A stretch of DNA of 64,000 nt. Origin: Neodontobutis hainanensis (lineage: Eukaryota; Chordata; Actinopteri; Gobiiformes; Odontobutidae). Below are positions 1 to 54,300 of the stretch, piece after piece; the stretch's first letter is position 1; the number at the start of each line of letters is the position of its first letter. The stretch covers positions 987,501 through 1,051,500 of the forward strand of contig JALDNG010000081.1 in assembly GCA_024349245.1 (NCBI GenBank). Reading direction: 5' to 3'. Below the pieces are notes generated by a model. It saw only the letters and a list, made by a program, of their open reading frames with translations, was not told the origin of the DNA and ran no database searches. A program made the translations under genes and the position numbers.

Positions 1-413
1 GACTTGATGCGCAAAACAAACCATCTCCGCAACCTCCCCCAAAAACCTTTTTCAAGCCCTATTTCAGACCTGCACCAGGGAGAAAACAGATGAGTGTGGA
101 GCATCTTTCCAAACTAGGGATGTTTCAAATGTGATTCAGCAGCACACGGCAAACAACGTGGGTGTTGTGTGTGACTGTTTTTTTAGTGGGGAGTGGAGGA
201 GAGAGGCAGCGATATGAAACGCGTGTGCTTGTGCCTCTCGTGTTACTCGTTATCTCCGGCTGACCACCACCGGCTCTCTTTCACCTGTGTGCACGACCTT
301 GTAATTGTGACCGAAATTTTCCTAACGAGGTTTCCATGGAGGAGCAATGTGTCGCTTTTTCCTTGAGGGCTGAATTTGGTTCACGTTGGTCTCAAGATAT
401 TTCCAGATAAGAG
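1..413 (+). other. Possible non-coding first exon or promoter-proximal region of the contactin
   Basis: A strong donor-like sequence, GAG|GTAAGG, sits at 411-418. Upstream there is no long open frame, only short ones such as an ATG at 214 (50 codons) and one at 337 (25 codons). Contactin genes usually have untranslated 5' exons, so this may be one that splices to 4662. I see no TATA box. The assignment is inference only, and the sequence may begin inside the exon. Confidence 0.3.
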
Positions 414-3400
414 GTAAGGAAAACACATTTTGAACATCATTTGGCTATTATGCACGTGTACCAAAATAAAAATTGCTAAAATATGAATACCAGGTTCTTG
501 TGCTGGCCTGACTTGCATATAATATCCACAATTGGCCTATCAATTACTGCTACGGGTGATAATTGTTTGTTTTAGGGTGAGCCGCGTGACGTGCCCTCAG
601 ACTGCAGACAATTCCTCCTCAGTGGCTTTGAAGGGACTTGTTTTAGAGGTTTTTGCGTGTTTCCGTGGTTAAAGTGATTCATTTAGAAGTCACATGGCTG
701 CAGTTTATTTGCGCCACATTAATTGGTAAAACCCTTTTGTGCATCCCAGGTGAAGTGGCTTACTTCTATGCGCTGCCTTTTGAAAAACATACACCATTTA
801 TTTTTCTATTAAGGACTCTTTACTAAAGATGTCTTATTCAAAAGTACAAAAATAACAATGCATTTTGCAAACCTTGTGAAGTAGTTGCAGTGTTTTGCTG
901 TTATGTATTTCCACAGAGCCTTTAGGTGCGGAAGCTGCACACATACTGTATGTACAATACAATATTCACCAGGTAATTGCCCACTGGTACACCACGATGT
1001 CAGTTGTGATGAATGCAGCCCGGGGCCTTCAAAGTGAGTAGACTCCCACTCTTCAAGCTGGGCTATTTGTCCAAGCAGTGTGTTTCTTGGATGCAGGCAG
1101 CGTGTGATGGAGGTGGTAGGATTTTCTTCCCTTCAGTTTCTTCAGTTGGTGAATTGGTGGAGGAAGATACCCAAACTTGATTGAGAGTGATTCACACTGT
1201 AAAGCTTTCTTACTAGCTGCTCTTATCACCATTGTTAGCACCATTATACACTCAGCATGCCGAGGCTGTGTGAACTGTGCTTGTGAACTCCTATTTATGT
1301 TTGCAGAGCATCTTTAGTCATCCAGTCATTTATTAATGGTTTGGCAACTGGAAATGGTTTTCAGGCTGCATCCACACAAAGGAATATTTCTGTACAAGCT
1401 TGCATTTAGGATTTTAAACTCACTTTCTTTTGAAGATCTACAGAAATCTTTCATTTGTTTTCAATGTTGCTTTATAAACTTAAGTGCATATTTATTTTGA
1501 AACTCAGCTGTAGCTTTGTCGTAAACCTAATGTGAATTTAACGTCTGAATTTGGACCCTCTGAGGAAGGGGTAGTTTTTTCAGAGGACTTTGAACCAAAC
1601 TAGAGTCATGATAGTTATAGGTGATGGTTACAAATACAACATGTGTAATCTAAGTAATAAAAGAATAAAAGTGTGTCTTGGGTGAATTTTATTGTTCATG
1701 AGAAAAGGCTGATCTGATTTATCAAGAAAAAAGTCCTGGAAAGTCCTCCCAGCATGCAGATTCTTCAGTTCTGCCTGAACTACGCTTGAAAGACAAGAGC
1801 CCATGAGCGAGGAATGAAAGAGGCCATCTTTGTCCAAACAAAAAGACCTTCACTGAAGCAAGGATGTGGACTGAGTGTGAATTCCTCATTGTCGGTCTTA
1901 CAAAAGGAATACATTATAAATCATCGGATATCATACATGGCAGTGTAATTCCAACTCAAACAAAAGGTTGCAGACCCTGGTGAGAACTGAGAGTATTAAT
2001 GACCAATAGGTAACTACTCGTGGGAGAAATCATTATTAGGCATGGTGCAAACCCTGAGGGGTAACTGTGTACGTAGGTATGGTCTGGTGATGATGATGGG
2101 ACTCGGCAGGGCTCACTGTTGCGTGGAGCACTTTGGTTTGCTGTGATTTTTACTCTGAATGGACTCTGAGCTCTTGTGAGTATCAGCTGAATAAGCAGTA
2201 ACATCTGCTTTACCTGAATCTGAATATTGCCCTCTTAGGACACAACCAGTGATTCTATATCAGACCATAGAGTATAGAATAGGATTGGCTTATTTTTCAT
2301 TAATTTCCATTTTAGCAGATGTGTTTCGTTCTATGTGGTATACTTCAAAATGGAGTACTGTAAGTCGATTGTAGCTGAGGCATAAAAAAGACAAATAGGA
2401 CAAAGAGATGAGAAATACTTTATGCACACACCTAAAGTCCAATAAAAGTTAGTTAAATATAGTGTAGCTTTTACACATAATTGAAAACCCATTCTCTTAT
2501 CAGCAACGAATATTTTAGCTCTCTGATTAGAGGTTAGGTCTGGGCGAGGTCTATAAACAATAAATATATTTCATTTGTAAACGTATTATTTTAAGGCTGC
2601 CTGCCTCCGAGACAAAAGGCTGTGTTACAGTGGTACTGCTTTTAGAGATAGAGAAGCTGAGGAAACTTTCTTAATGGATGTTTTCAAGCTTAAAACCAAG
2701 TCAATTTGCTCCAGACTCTAGATATAGAGTCCTGTTCCGATAACTTGTGACACTAAGCTGAATGTTTTGCACATAAAGGGTCACATGCCACTGGCAATAG
2801 CTCTGTGCCTGACAAAACCCCATTACAAATGCAACCCTTAACATGCACAGTCGACAGTACCCCAGTACCTTTGCACACACCAATCCTCGGTCCTGAGGTG
2901 CCAGCACTTTATACAGTGTGGGGGCCTATCACTGAGGTATGGCATCCAGGACCCTTCATGAGAGCAAGCGTACCAATCCAATTTTGCAGACTTTGAAAGG
3001 AGGAAAAAAAAGGACAGAGCCAACATGAAAGGTTGGAGAGAAAATCCTGGCTCAGACCCCACGTGCGTGATTTTGACATCCAGGCAGCTGACAAACAATT
3101 AGACGCTCTATAAGTAGCGCTCTGAACCAGGCTCGCCCCGGGATTAGACCACAAATGAGCTGCACATCACGACTTATGTGTGTTAAATAGGGAGTGAGTG
3201 AATATGCGCTGGTTGGGAGTTATAAATGTTTGGTTTATACGTGTGTGTGTTGCTGCATGTGTGGGCTGGGTGACATTTAGCAGCTGGTGTTATTATCTGT
3301 CACTGCCCTTAATATATCTTGAACACCTCTTGAGAAAATGAGTGTTGAACGCGCGTGAGGAGCAGCTATCATGTCTCGACGCAGGTGCCCGGTGCGCACT

Positions 3401-4103
3401 GACTCTGCGAGGTGTGTGTATGACTCCTGTCTATTGTCTGTATACTGCCATGTTGTGTGTCCAACCCGCGTGTTTGACATTTCATAATTGCATCATTACG
3501 CGCTCAGTCTCCTTGTGCGAGAAGCCGGTGCGACGCAATTTGCAACACATGCTACGAAAAAGACAGACACTTGCCCTTGATTATGGACCCGGGTGAAATG
3601 GCTTCCTCATCAGGTTGTCTTGATACGCCCCAGCATGTGGGGAGACACATGCTGCTGTGGGTGAATCTAATTGATTGGATGGCACCCAATTCCCAGGTCC
3701 AAGTCTCCTCAGGCAGCCACAGAGTGAATCCGTCCAAGTGAAGGATGAGCCCAGGCGTTGGTCGCTCCCTTAATAGATTGGCATGGGCTTCCTCCCATAT
3801 GCCTCTGGTATCAACATCTTTATATCTCTCGGTGAACACTGGTTGCTCCACAGGGCACAAAGTGATTCTGTCTGGGTTTTACTGATTAGATATGTAAGAA
3901 TGGGGGATTCAGATAAAGACATAACAGTTTATTATTGTAAATGTTAGAAATGCACAACACAAGTCTAATTTAATTCACTTATTTCTAAAGCATAACTCAT
4001 CTCAAAGAGCGCCAAGAAGAACACCAACAAATCTCTATTTGAGCCAGCACTGTGGAAGGACTGACATTTTATATTTATACAAGTACAGTACAGAAATAAA
4101 TAT

Positions 4104-4300
4104 GTGGGGTGTACTCCTGCCTCAAAGCAAGAAGGTTGTGAGTTCAAACCCCGGTCCATCTCGAACATCCTCGGCCTTTCTGTGAGGAGTCTGCATGTCC
4201 TTCCCAAGTCACCCCGCCTACACCCGCCTGACCCAAAGTTGCTGGGATAGGCTCCAGGCACCTGCAACAACTAATGGTGATAAGCGGAAAGAAAATGGAT
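4104..4300 (+). repeat. Degenerate copy of the interspersed teleost repeat
   Basis: It shares AGCAAGAAGGTTGTGAGTTC, TTTCTGTGAGGAGTCTGCAT and GCTGGGATAGGCTCCAG with the copy at 27068-27450 but has lost the middle section. It lies upstream of the signal-peptide exon. Confidence 0.6.
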
Positions 4301-4745
4301 GAAAAATAAACATATGTAATAATTATTGCTATTACATTTAAGCATGACTCGTCCCAGAAATTGGCATAAAAAACAACTTCTTTTCACAGACTTGAAAGCA
4401 ATTGAGAATAGTTTTGGTGCAGCTCGTAAAGTGGTACAAAGTTACACAGTCTTCTGTTATTGTCAGCATAATGCATAATGGTATAATTAGCATACCATCA
4501 ATATTCACAATACCTGAAGGTAGAAATTACTACATAATACATGTAGTGATACCGAAATTCTCTATGCTATAAATCACTTTTTACATGCATTTCAGACGTT
4601 ACATTTTCACTCGATATGTTCAGGTGACACACATTAGCAAAGAAAACTCTTGTTTCAACAGGTCAGGCTCACCTCTCTGGGAGAACACGAGTGCCATTTC
4701 AAACGCTTATTGGATGAGAGTCGCATTTGCCCTTGGCTGCCAAAG

Positions 4746-45134
<40,389 letters not shown>

Positions 45135-48100
45135 CCACAGTCAAAGACTCGGCCTTCAGTATGTTTTTTTTTTTAAAGGAAGTTTTGAGTTGACCACTTC
45201 CGATTTTGCAGTGTTTGTTGTAAAATATGAGGCAGCACAAAGGCAGACGAAGCTGTCAGACACTTGATTACAGTATTTGCTTTAGCTTTTATTTCTTCTT
45301 TAATTGCCTGTTTGGGAACAATGCTTCATTTTGACTTTAGAATGATACAGATGCCTTACTTCCATTCATGTGCCAAAGTAGTCTCAGCCTTCTGGTTGTT
45401 CTCACTAAAATAGCCACATATTTCCTTCAACATGTTATTTGTTATCTCCCAAGGTGTTCTTTGCATTACATTTTTGTGGTCTTTTCTCTGTGGAGTTGGG
45501 ACATTCAGCACTCATTCAGCTGTGCCCGTGCCTTTTGGATGATCCTCATGGACACTAGATTCATAGAAACATACTGCAGCTGTCCTCGTCTTTATGTGCT
45601 CCATTAAAAGTTGGTTGTGTCCCAGATGAAAGTCATAAAACAGCTCAAAGCACTGGTGTTGGCCATTTACCTCTGATCATTTCATGGTGAAGAGCTAAAT
45701 GCACCTCGAGGGCTGCTTAACGTTGTAAGCATTTCTTTTTAGTGAGGCCATTGATAAGTTGTGCTTAAATCTTGATTTAAATGGTGGGAGCCCTAAAATA
45801 TCAAAACTATTAATCTGTTTTTTTTGAATGGCAATTTTTTTTTTTTTCTGACATGGTATATTTATTTATTTATCTTTTTGCTTTTGTAAGGTCTCAACAT
45901 GTGTGAATAATCTCCAACGAGGTGCATGAAATGTATTTTATCAAAGAGTTTTATACAAGGCCACTTGCAAAAACCACTTTAGTTCCACTTCAATACTTTC
46001 TTTGAATCTCGACTGTCATAAAACATTTGAGTATTGCCCTAGCTCAAGGTCCACTCATAGCCTTTTTGTGTGAAACTTTCAATTGCCTGTCGAAGTTTTG
46101 TTCTGCATACATTTGTTTTTCTATACACCACCATCTTCCAAGGATTGAGAGTCTGTCCCCAAATGAGTATCAGGTCTGGCATATGACTATGATTTTATAT
46201 GACTGCTTACTGTCCATGTCTCTTAACATAGTGTACCTTTTTAATTATTTTAGCTGGAAACAATCAGTGTGCATTAGAAGTCTTTTTTGACATCATACCC
46301 GGTAATTAGCAGCTGGTAAATAACATAATTGCTTTACTGAGTGATCTATTGACGTGTTGCTGCTCAAAAATAACAAGGTTACTAAGGTAGAGTAAAGGAA
46401 CAAGTCCAAACACTACAATACCAAAGACCATACTGTGCTATGGCCAAACGTTTTTATTCCTCTAAACTACATTACCCAGCAGAGCAACCCTGATAACATC
46501 CCCAAATGTTTTCATATTTTCAGATGCACAGAAGTTTGCATGTAGTAGAAAAACTGCAAACCATAATTCCATGTTATGTGCACCTCATTGGGTGTTATGT
46601 ATCACAAGATCTTTTGGTAATCTGTGAAAACCAGTTTCAGACATTTAAGGATGAATCTATTGTTTAGGAAACAAATGGATGAAGTATTCACTTGCTGCAG
46701 TGTTTTCTAAATCCATCTGGGCAACTTGCAGAAGTCGTACCGTCTCTATTGTCGTCTTCGAGATTCAGTGAGGGGTTTAAAGTGCTGCCAACTGTGCCAG
46801 TCTGTTCATGGAAACCAGCTTGGGCATTATTTGGCAACATGTCCGCTCATCTGTGTTTGAATACTTTGTGAATCTGTCCTTTGTTGTTTGTTGTCGGATT
46901 GTTTTTTTGTGTGCAGTATGTTCTGTCATGGTTTATTTGTGGATTTGTGGACTGCTCAGGTAGCCAGACCTGCTTCACAGAATCTGTCAGTGGCAGAACG
47001 CTGGCGTCTAAACCTCAGTCGGGCTTGACTTAAGGCGAATGTGTGATGGGTGCTGCTGTGATTTAGCAGACATTAAGGGATCTTAAATTAGAGCGGGCCT
47101 GAGGGGTGTCTATAGAAAAGGGCATCGGAGTAATACTACTAACGACAGCCGCATCGGGCAAATATATCAGGATTCAGGACAATCCTATTTAGAAAGCATC
47201 GGGATGATTCGAGGGTTTGTGTGTTGTCTGTCGCCGTTGTTTAAGGCCATTCTGAAGTTTGGAGAAAAGTGTAGTTTGAAACGTTTGTACTTAACTGTAG
47301 GTCACGGCTTTTGGAAGCTAGTATTACAAACAAATTAATACAAGGTCAAAAGATAGAAAAGTAGAAAAAAAACTTGTTGATGCACCACAGTTTAGTCAAA
47401 AAAACTAATTAAAAATCCTCTGGAGGCCAGTCAGCACATTACAAGATTAAGTTTGTGGTGTCTTCTCTAAATTAAATGTCCCAAAAGCAGTCGACAAATC
47501 CTGTTATGTTGTTTTGTGGCTTTACTTGTATCATGTACAACATTGTTTGTCAGAGAATGTCACTGTTTTAAGGAAACTGATGTTTACACTGAAAAATGCA
47601 TCTCTTGGACAGACTTCTTGATTATTAACAGTTTATCAGCTTGCAATAGACGCAACACTTTTGTTCAGTAATGTATTAGTACTGTGGAGCTGTTTTGCCT
47701 TTTTAATTTTCTCATTTTTAAAGTTTGATATTGTTCCTTCTCGTTTTATTTTTCAAAAAGTCTGCACAAAGGTCAAGTGTTGCTTTAAAAGACAAAATTA
47801 AGAGTCAGTATTGGCTCATTTGAAAGCCAAAAGCTCTCCTCCCTTTATACGGTATCCTATTCATACTGTATGTGCACTGTTGTGATTTGAAGCAACACCA
47901 CCAACAGCGAGGCCGAATCAATGTGTCCTACTTTCAATTGTAAATCTCAGTCAGACCAACAATCTGGAGAAATCACGCGGCCTGGACAGAGTTTCTTCAG
48001 CAGCTGCTTTCACAACCAGCCTTTTTGGTGCAGTGACACAAACACTACCTGTTACAAGGTAGTCGTATTTTTGTCTTTTTATAAACCTTTCCAATTTTCT

Positions 48101-50059
48101 TGCAATTTTCAAGGCACAGTATTGGTCTCAGAATAAAAGTAAATGTTGCCCAAAAAGATGCTATCGAGACACAATCAGATCTGTGGGTGACAACGCTTGG
48201 CCTTTCTGTTGTAACTCCTCAGTATTTTCGACCTGTCAGTGATCTCTGTGAGATCGAGGCGAGTAACGTTTTCACATTGAAAAGTCGACGGCCGATCTTG
48301 ATATGCTGAAGCTGTGCATGTGTGATATTGTTTGGTGCATTTGTGTTTTCTAAATGAAGGACTTAATAAAAACAATTCACTGAGGGTTGGTGTGTTCTCT
48401 CCTGGAGTCTTTTGAGTTATGTGCTGCACCGTGTCGTTTTCAGCTTCAGCAGATTTTACTGTCTTTTACTGCAGGAAGAATGAGAGGCGCCTTGGGGCAC
48501 CATCAAAGCTATAAAATGCATAACATTATGAAAAAGCATATAAATGAGAGTAAATGGCAGGAGTAATATCCTTTACAGTGGATAAAGAATACATTTACAA
48601 AATGTAAGTGTTTTATTACAGAATAAAGGTGCACTTTAATCCAAACGCCGTGGATTTTGACATCATTGCCAGTAACACAATGATGCAGTAACTACACACA
48701 AACAGAGGCACAGTACTGATCCCTTTCCTTAAATTATTATGGGATGTCTCAGCCAAAGTTGAGATACTTTCCACTAGAATGACATGGAACGCTACAGTGA
48801 AATATTGATTCAGCCAGTGTTGCAGAGATGCTTTTAAGATAATAAGAGGGACTGGACCCTGTGAAGAGATCAATAGCAAGGGGAAGTGAAGAAAAGCTAG
48901 GTTTCTTTCTACACATCACAGATCATCCATAATGAGTCGGTGTGTCAATACTAAGGCTCTTCAACGCCAAATCACACAACACAGCACTACTGCAACTTTT
49001 GTGCACCGCAGAATAAATGGGACAGACGTTTAAATATAATTTGTAGAATCTCATCTCTGTTGTGAAGACTTAAAACCAATGCAGAGATTCGATATCTTTG
49101 GCAGTGATATCAGCTGAAACATAACAAGACACTATTACATCCCAATATATTTCACATTTACTGAAGATACTGTGTGTAACAGATTGTAAACATCAACACT
49201 GCCCCCTGATGTGAGAAGTGGAATAATGCAGCAGTGGTTCGGTGAAAGAGAGTCAATACAGGGGGAAATAAAGCTGTGTCTGCAGTGTCACTGCATTGAA
49301 TGGCTGCGCTGACGATGGGTGTCATTAAATCGAAAAACCACAACACTGACGGAAAAGGTTGCTGACTTTGATGGCATTATAACAAGTTGTCACCTGCACA
49401 GAGCTTAAAATGAAAATAAAATCTAGTTTACAAAATTTAAAAAAAATGCATATTGTATTTTAACAGTTTGAAAGTAACTGTCTGTAAATGTAAATATACT
49501 GTAGGTATGTTCAGTGCTGCAGCTACCTAAAGCTCGAGCTGTTTAACTGAAACCTATGGGACACATATTAGGTTGCATGTGAGATAAAATATAATTTGAA
49601 CAGTTAAGGTACCAACTCGACAAATGTTACTCAAAATTTAATAAAACTAATATTATGCATAACAACACTAAAATAGAACAAAGGAAACCAATGGCTTTAA
49701 TGGACATAGGGAAAATTGAAATAAATTTACATTAATTAATTAATTAATTAAACAAAGTAAAAGACAGTCAATTAAATTGTCCCTTGATTAAAATTTTTCT
49801 GGTACTTTTTGTTCTCGTATTATGTCATATTTGTCATTAAAATGAATAGGCTACAGAGCAGTTAGAAAATACTACAAAAAAAAACTCATTAATATAATAG
49901 ATGCCTAGATGAATATATGCCAGGCCCAGAGGACTTCATCCACATCAGAGACAATGTGGATAAGACACACAACGTTGGTATTGACAAAATACTTTAGTTA
50001 CATAAATTGGTCGAAGCAGTAGACTCTCTGGGTAAAGCGTATGTATTCCTTGCTGTTTC
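45135..50059 (+). other. Contactin 3' UTR and intergenic region before exosc10
   Basis: No gene-like frame is visible. The part up to about 48400 may be contactin 3' UTR. The remainder is AT-rich, with a short ATTA repeat near 49735 and no recognised element. Confidence 0.5.
48132..48370 (+). promoter_or_regulatory. cntn6: Candidate polyadenylation signals for the contactin
   Basis: AATAAA occurs at 48132-48137 and 48365-48370, about 3 kb after the stop. I saw no earlier canonical hexamer between 45135 and here, so a roughly 3-kb 3' UTR is plausible. The exact cleavage site cannot be fixed from sequence alone. Confidence 0.35.
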
Positions 50060-50222
50060 CCTCCTTGCCGCAAGTTGGCGCTCTCGCTAGCAGTTGGCGC
50101 TCTCGACGTCAACTGCTAGCCTCAAAAAAAAAAAAAAAAAAAAACACACACACAGGGGAGACGCTGCTTCCTGTGGCTCACACACATTACACACACACAC
50201 ACACATTATAGACAGTACCACG
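50060..50222 (+). promoter_or_regulatory. exosc10: exosc10 promoter-proximal and 5' UTR region
   Basis: Two copies of AGTTGGCGCTCTCG lie near 50073-50105, and a CRE-like ACGTCA lies just after the second. A 20-base poly-A tract and two CA runs then precede the ATG. There is no TATA box, which fits a housekeeping promoter. The poly-A and CA runs probably lie in the 5' UTR and are likely to vary in length between individuals. Confidence 0.4.
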
Positions 50223-51389
50223 ATGGCTTCTTCAAAGAGTAAAGATTCCTCTAACTCTGGTCGACAAGACAGTAATTCAGAACCAACCGACGAGGACAAA
50301 CCCGAGCTGTGTCCCGGTTTTAAAGACGCAGATGCCTTTGTTAAAGTAAGTCAGAAAAGATGCTTATGCTCAAGCTAGCATCAGGTTTGGGCAACGTGGG
50401 TTTGCTCTGCTTGTCCTGCAGCTAGAAACAGTACATACAATCGTATGTGCATCTAGTAAACATTTAAAGACTCTGTCACGATTCATTCTTATAATCGATG
50501 ATATTAAAGACATTGGCATTACTACATATTGGTTATGTCTTAAATGCAGTAGACCCTTCCTGACTAAATAGAATGTTTATATATTGATATCTGTCTACAC
50601 AAACGCCAAAATTGTTACCTCAAACATTTCAGTTTACATAACATTGATTGATGTATTAATACTCAAAATTTTACCAGCCGAGCAGTGGTAAATCAATCTA
50701 TAAGATGTAGGATGAATGAGAGGTTAGGCAAAGTATTATTTATGAACATAAACATTAATTTACACTACATACTTATTATGTGTACACACCTAATCATTAT
50801 ACACGTTATTGCCCATGTTGTAGTACGTGTGTATAGTAAGGGGGAATCCTTATGTCGTGCTTGGATTCATAAAATTGACATTTTAAAAACTTGAATCTGT
50901 CTGTTTTGCAGTATGGATTGGGGGCTGTACTGTCAGCCACCAAAGCATCTGCCGGCCTGCCTCAAGCTGGAGATGAATATGATTTTTATCGGAGCTTCCC
51001 GGGATTTCAGGAGTTCTATGAAAGTCAAGGAGATAAACTTCTGCACTGGTGAGATTAGACATTACATCAATGGCGAGGAAGCATATAACATTGTTCTTTC
51101 TTGTTGACTAGATTTTATGTAGGCTTTTATATTGTTTTTAAGTCTATATATAACAGCATTATACCTTCCAATTAGTATTTTATTATATATATGTTCATCT
51201 ACATAAATGCTGTTGTTCTCTAGAGTAACTTTGTCCATTTGGGGTTATGCCTCCTGTCTGTTTAGCATGAGTCAGATCATGCAGCACCACGGCTGCCGAT
51301 CTCACCTGAGAGACCGCAATAAGCTGACCGGGCTGGAGGAGAGGTTCGACCTGGTCGTGGACTCAAATGATGTTATTCTTGAGCGCGTG
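50223..51389 (+). other. exosc10: exosc10 exons 1-3: N-terminus and PMC2NT domain
   Basis: Exon 1 encodes a serine- and acid-rich leader ending in PGFKDADAFVK. Exons 2 and 3 encode the PMC2NT helical domain, with landmarks YDFYRSFPGFQ and MQHHGCRS. In the nuclear exosome this domain binds the cofactor C1D (yeast Rrp47). The first 40 residues are the least conserved part relative to the human sequence I remember. Confidence 0.85.
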
Positions 51390-54300
51390 GTATAAACTAC
51401 AGTTATAGGCAGCTTTGTACTGTACAGGAAACAAACTGCAGATAAACTAATCTGCCGTGTTTAATTCCAGGGGATTCTTCTTGATGAAGCTGATGGGGTG
51501 AACAGGAGCCAGCAGCCTGTCATGCCCGCAGGGTTTCAGCCTCCCAAGATTCTCGTCTCCAGCTGGAATCGCAAGGTTGGCTAATTAACCTCTCAGCTCT
51601 CAAACTGCAGATGTCAGTCTCTGTTTTGGGTTGTGTTCAATTATGTGCCTGTTTTGGTCTTATAGCATTTAATGCATAAGGACATTTTTAAAGCTTAATA
51701 ATTACTGAAAGTTACATTTTGTTTTTCAGGGTTCAAGTTCTGGCAGCCGCTCTGAGACTTTCAAACTTCTGCATGCCAAGAATATAACAAGACCACAGCT
51801 GAAATTTAAAGAAAAGATTGACAACAGCAACACGCCATTTGTCCCCAAGATATTTATCAAACCCAATGCAATCAAGCCTCTTCCCTCATGTAAGACCTCT
51901 TTTCCATTGTATTGTTCTGACATTTTTTCTGAATTGTTGTTCAGTTACTCTAAAATAAAGAAACATGGACAATTGTTCTAATATGGATACTCTAACTCAG
52001 ATTTCAGTAACAAACAAATCCGCAAAGAAAGACCTGAGGACCTGGATGTCCCGGCTGCACTTGCTGATTTTATTCACCAACAACGGACACAGGAGCACGT
52101 TGAAGACATGTAATACGTCTGTCTCTGTATCATTATGTCTTCCTGTCATATTTTTTTACTCTAATTGTAATGCTTTTCCTTTTGTTTGTAGGTTTGCACA
52201 TCCTTACCAATTTGAAATAGATCATCTTACGGTCCCAGAGAGCTTTCTGACTAAGCCAGAGCCTCAAGTAAGTTTTTAATTTGGGCACCAAATTAGAATT
52301 TGTTATTCTTTTTCTTAATCTATAAATTCTGTTTTAGATATACAAAGAAATTGCAGACACAAAATGCTCTTTCATTGACAACCTGGACGATCTGGTGGCA
52401 CTGAATGAGAAGCTCTGCAAACTCTCTGAGTTCGCTGTGGATCTTGAGGTAAATGAGTGGTGCAGCACTATTTTTTTGTTATGCTTATGTCGTCTTTTTG
52501 CTAAAACTTTTTTGTCCGCCACAGCATCATTCCTACAGGAGCTTCCTGGGCATCACATGCCTAATGCAGATCTCCACCAGAGAAGAGGACTTCATCATTG
52601 ATGCACTCGAGCTCCGCAGTGAGATGTATATCCTTAATGAAGCTTTTACAGATCCGTCAATTGTCAAGGTATTTGTCACACTATTTAAAACTGTTTGTAC
52701 AGTACTCTGTGTTCTGGGATTTTGTGTCAGCGGAAGTCAGATGCCTTAAAGTTGCTAATGTTTTTGACATGCATTGCTAAAAATAACTAAAGCTGTTGGC
52801 AGTTGATGATATTTCAGGCATTGTCCTTTGGTCTTGGATAATTAAACTGAGGATTATGTTGGACATATTGGTTTCCACAATTAAGCTGTGTCACAGCATT
52901 CACAGACTTCAAAGAGAAAAGCAGTTAAAAAAAAATTGAACCTCGGGGGGAATTTATTATAGGAATATTGAAGAGAAAGGGGCTCGGACTACAAAATGAG
53001 TTCACAATATATTCTAAATCTTCTAAGCTTCCCTGATAAAGTTAGGAGGAAACTGACCACACACAAGTTATGGCAAAGTCCAGTATTGTACATATTTAAA
53101 GTTGGTGAAAACTACAGCCTTTACTTCTTGGATCATCTGTAATGCCCATGTTTTTTAGCAAGTTAGCAGGTGCTCTGCAGTGTGTGGGAGTGCCATGACA
53201 CACAGTGGGCCACATGCAAAGATGCGTGGGCTTTATCTTGTCAGACGACGAGAGCTGTGAAAAAGCTCCAAGTGACACAATAGTTAAAAAGAATTTATGA
53301 AAATACATACAGGAATTGACCTACAGTAAACTATTCAACAGTGTGATCACCTTGTATATTATCTTTACAGGTCTTTCACGGTGCCGACTCTGACATTGAG
53401 TGGCTGCAGAGAGACTTTGGTGTGTATGTCGTTAACCTCTTCGACACACATCAGGCCAGTCGTGCGCTGAACCTGGCCAGACATTCTCTTGACCACCTGC
53501 TCAAACACTTCTGTAACGTGGACTCGGACAAACGCTACCAGCTTGCTGACTGGAGAATCCGGTACAGAATCGGATATAACAACTTGGAGTCGTTCATATT
53601 TAAAAGGGCACTAGTTCTGACATGGCTTATCTAAAAATATTCTTATGGCTTGTCTTTTGCAGTCCGTTGCCAGAGGCGATGGTACAGTATGCCCGCTCAG
53701 ACACCCACTACCTCCTCTACATCTACGACCGCATGAGAGCGCAGCTGTTGGACTTCAACCACGGGCAGCCGGGCCTTTTGCAAAGTGTCTGGAACAAGAG
53801 TAAAGATATTTCTCTCAAGGTAACCACACATATCCACCGATAAACCTTCAAGTAATCTCCTTTTATTTCCTACTACCAACTGTTGAAAGGATTAATAGTT
53901 AAATAATAATTACACTTTTCAAGTCATATTTACATTGTGTCTGTTCCATATAGAAATACTTCAAGCCTATATACACAGAGGACTCGTATTTGGAGGTGCA
54001 GAGGAAGCAGAAAAAGTCTTTTAATACACAGCAGCTCACTGCCTTCAGATTACTGTTTGCCTGGAGGGACAAGCTGGCCAGGCAGGAAGATGAAAGCACT
54101 GGGTAGGCTGTTTGGAAATGGATGCATCTACTGTTAGGGCAATCTGCAGGAGATGTTTTCCTATTTTTAGTTGGCTGCCCAGTTAGGTGTTGCTGCCCAC
54201 ATGTTGTGACCCTGCTAGTACAGTTTCGTCTCTCTTTTAAATAAGTTAACATTAACAACTTGTCATGTTTTTGATTAGATATGTTTTGCCCACTCACATG

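Noticed and set aside
47921..48309. Small gene between the contactin and exosc10
   Set aside because: The frames here are short and overlapping, with no recognised domain. Probable contactin 3' UTR.
52008..52109. exosc10 exon 6 starting at 52008
   Set aside because: It breaks the reading frame. Starting at 52001 restores the conserved ERPEDLDVP segment.
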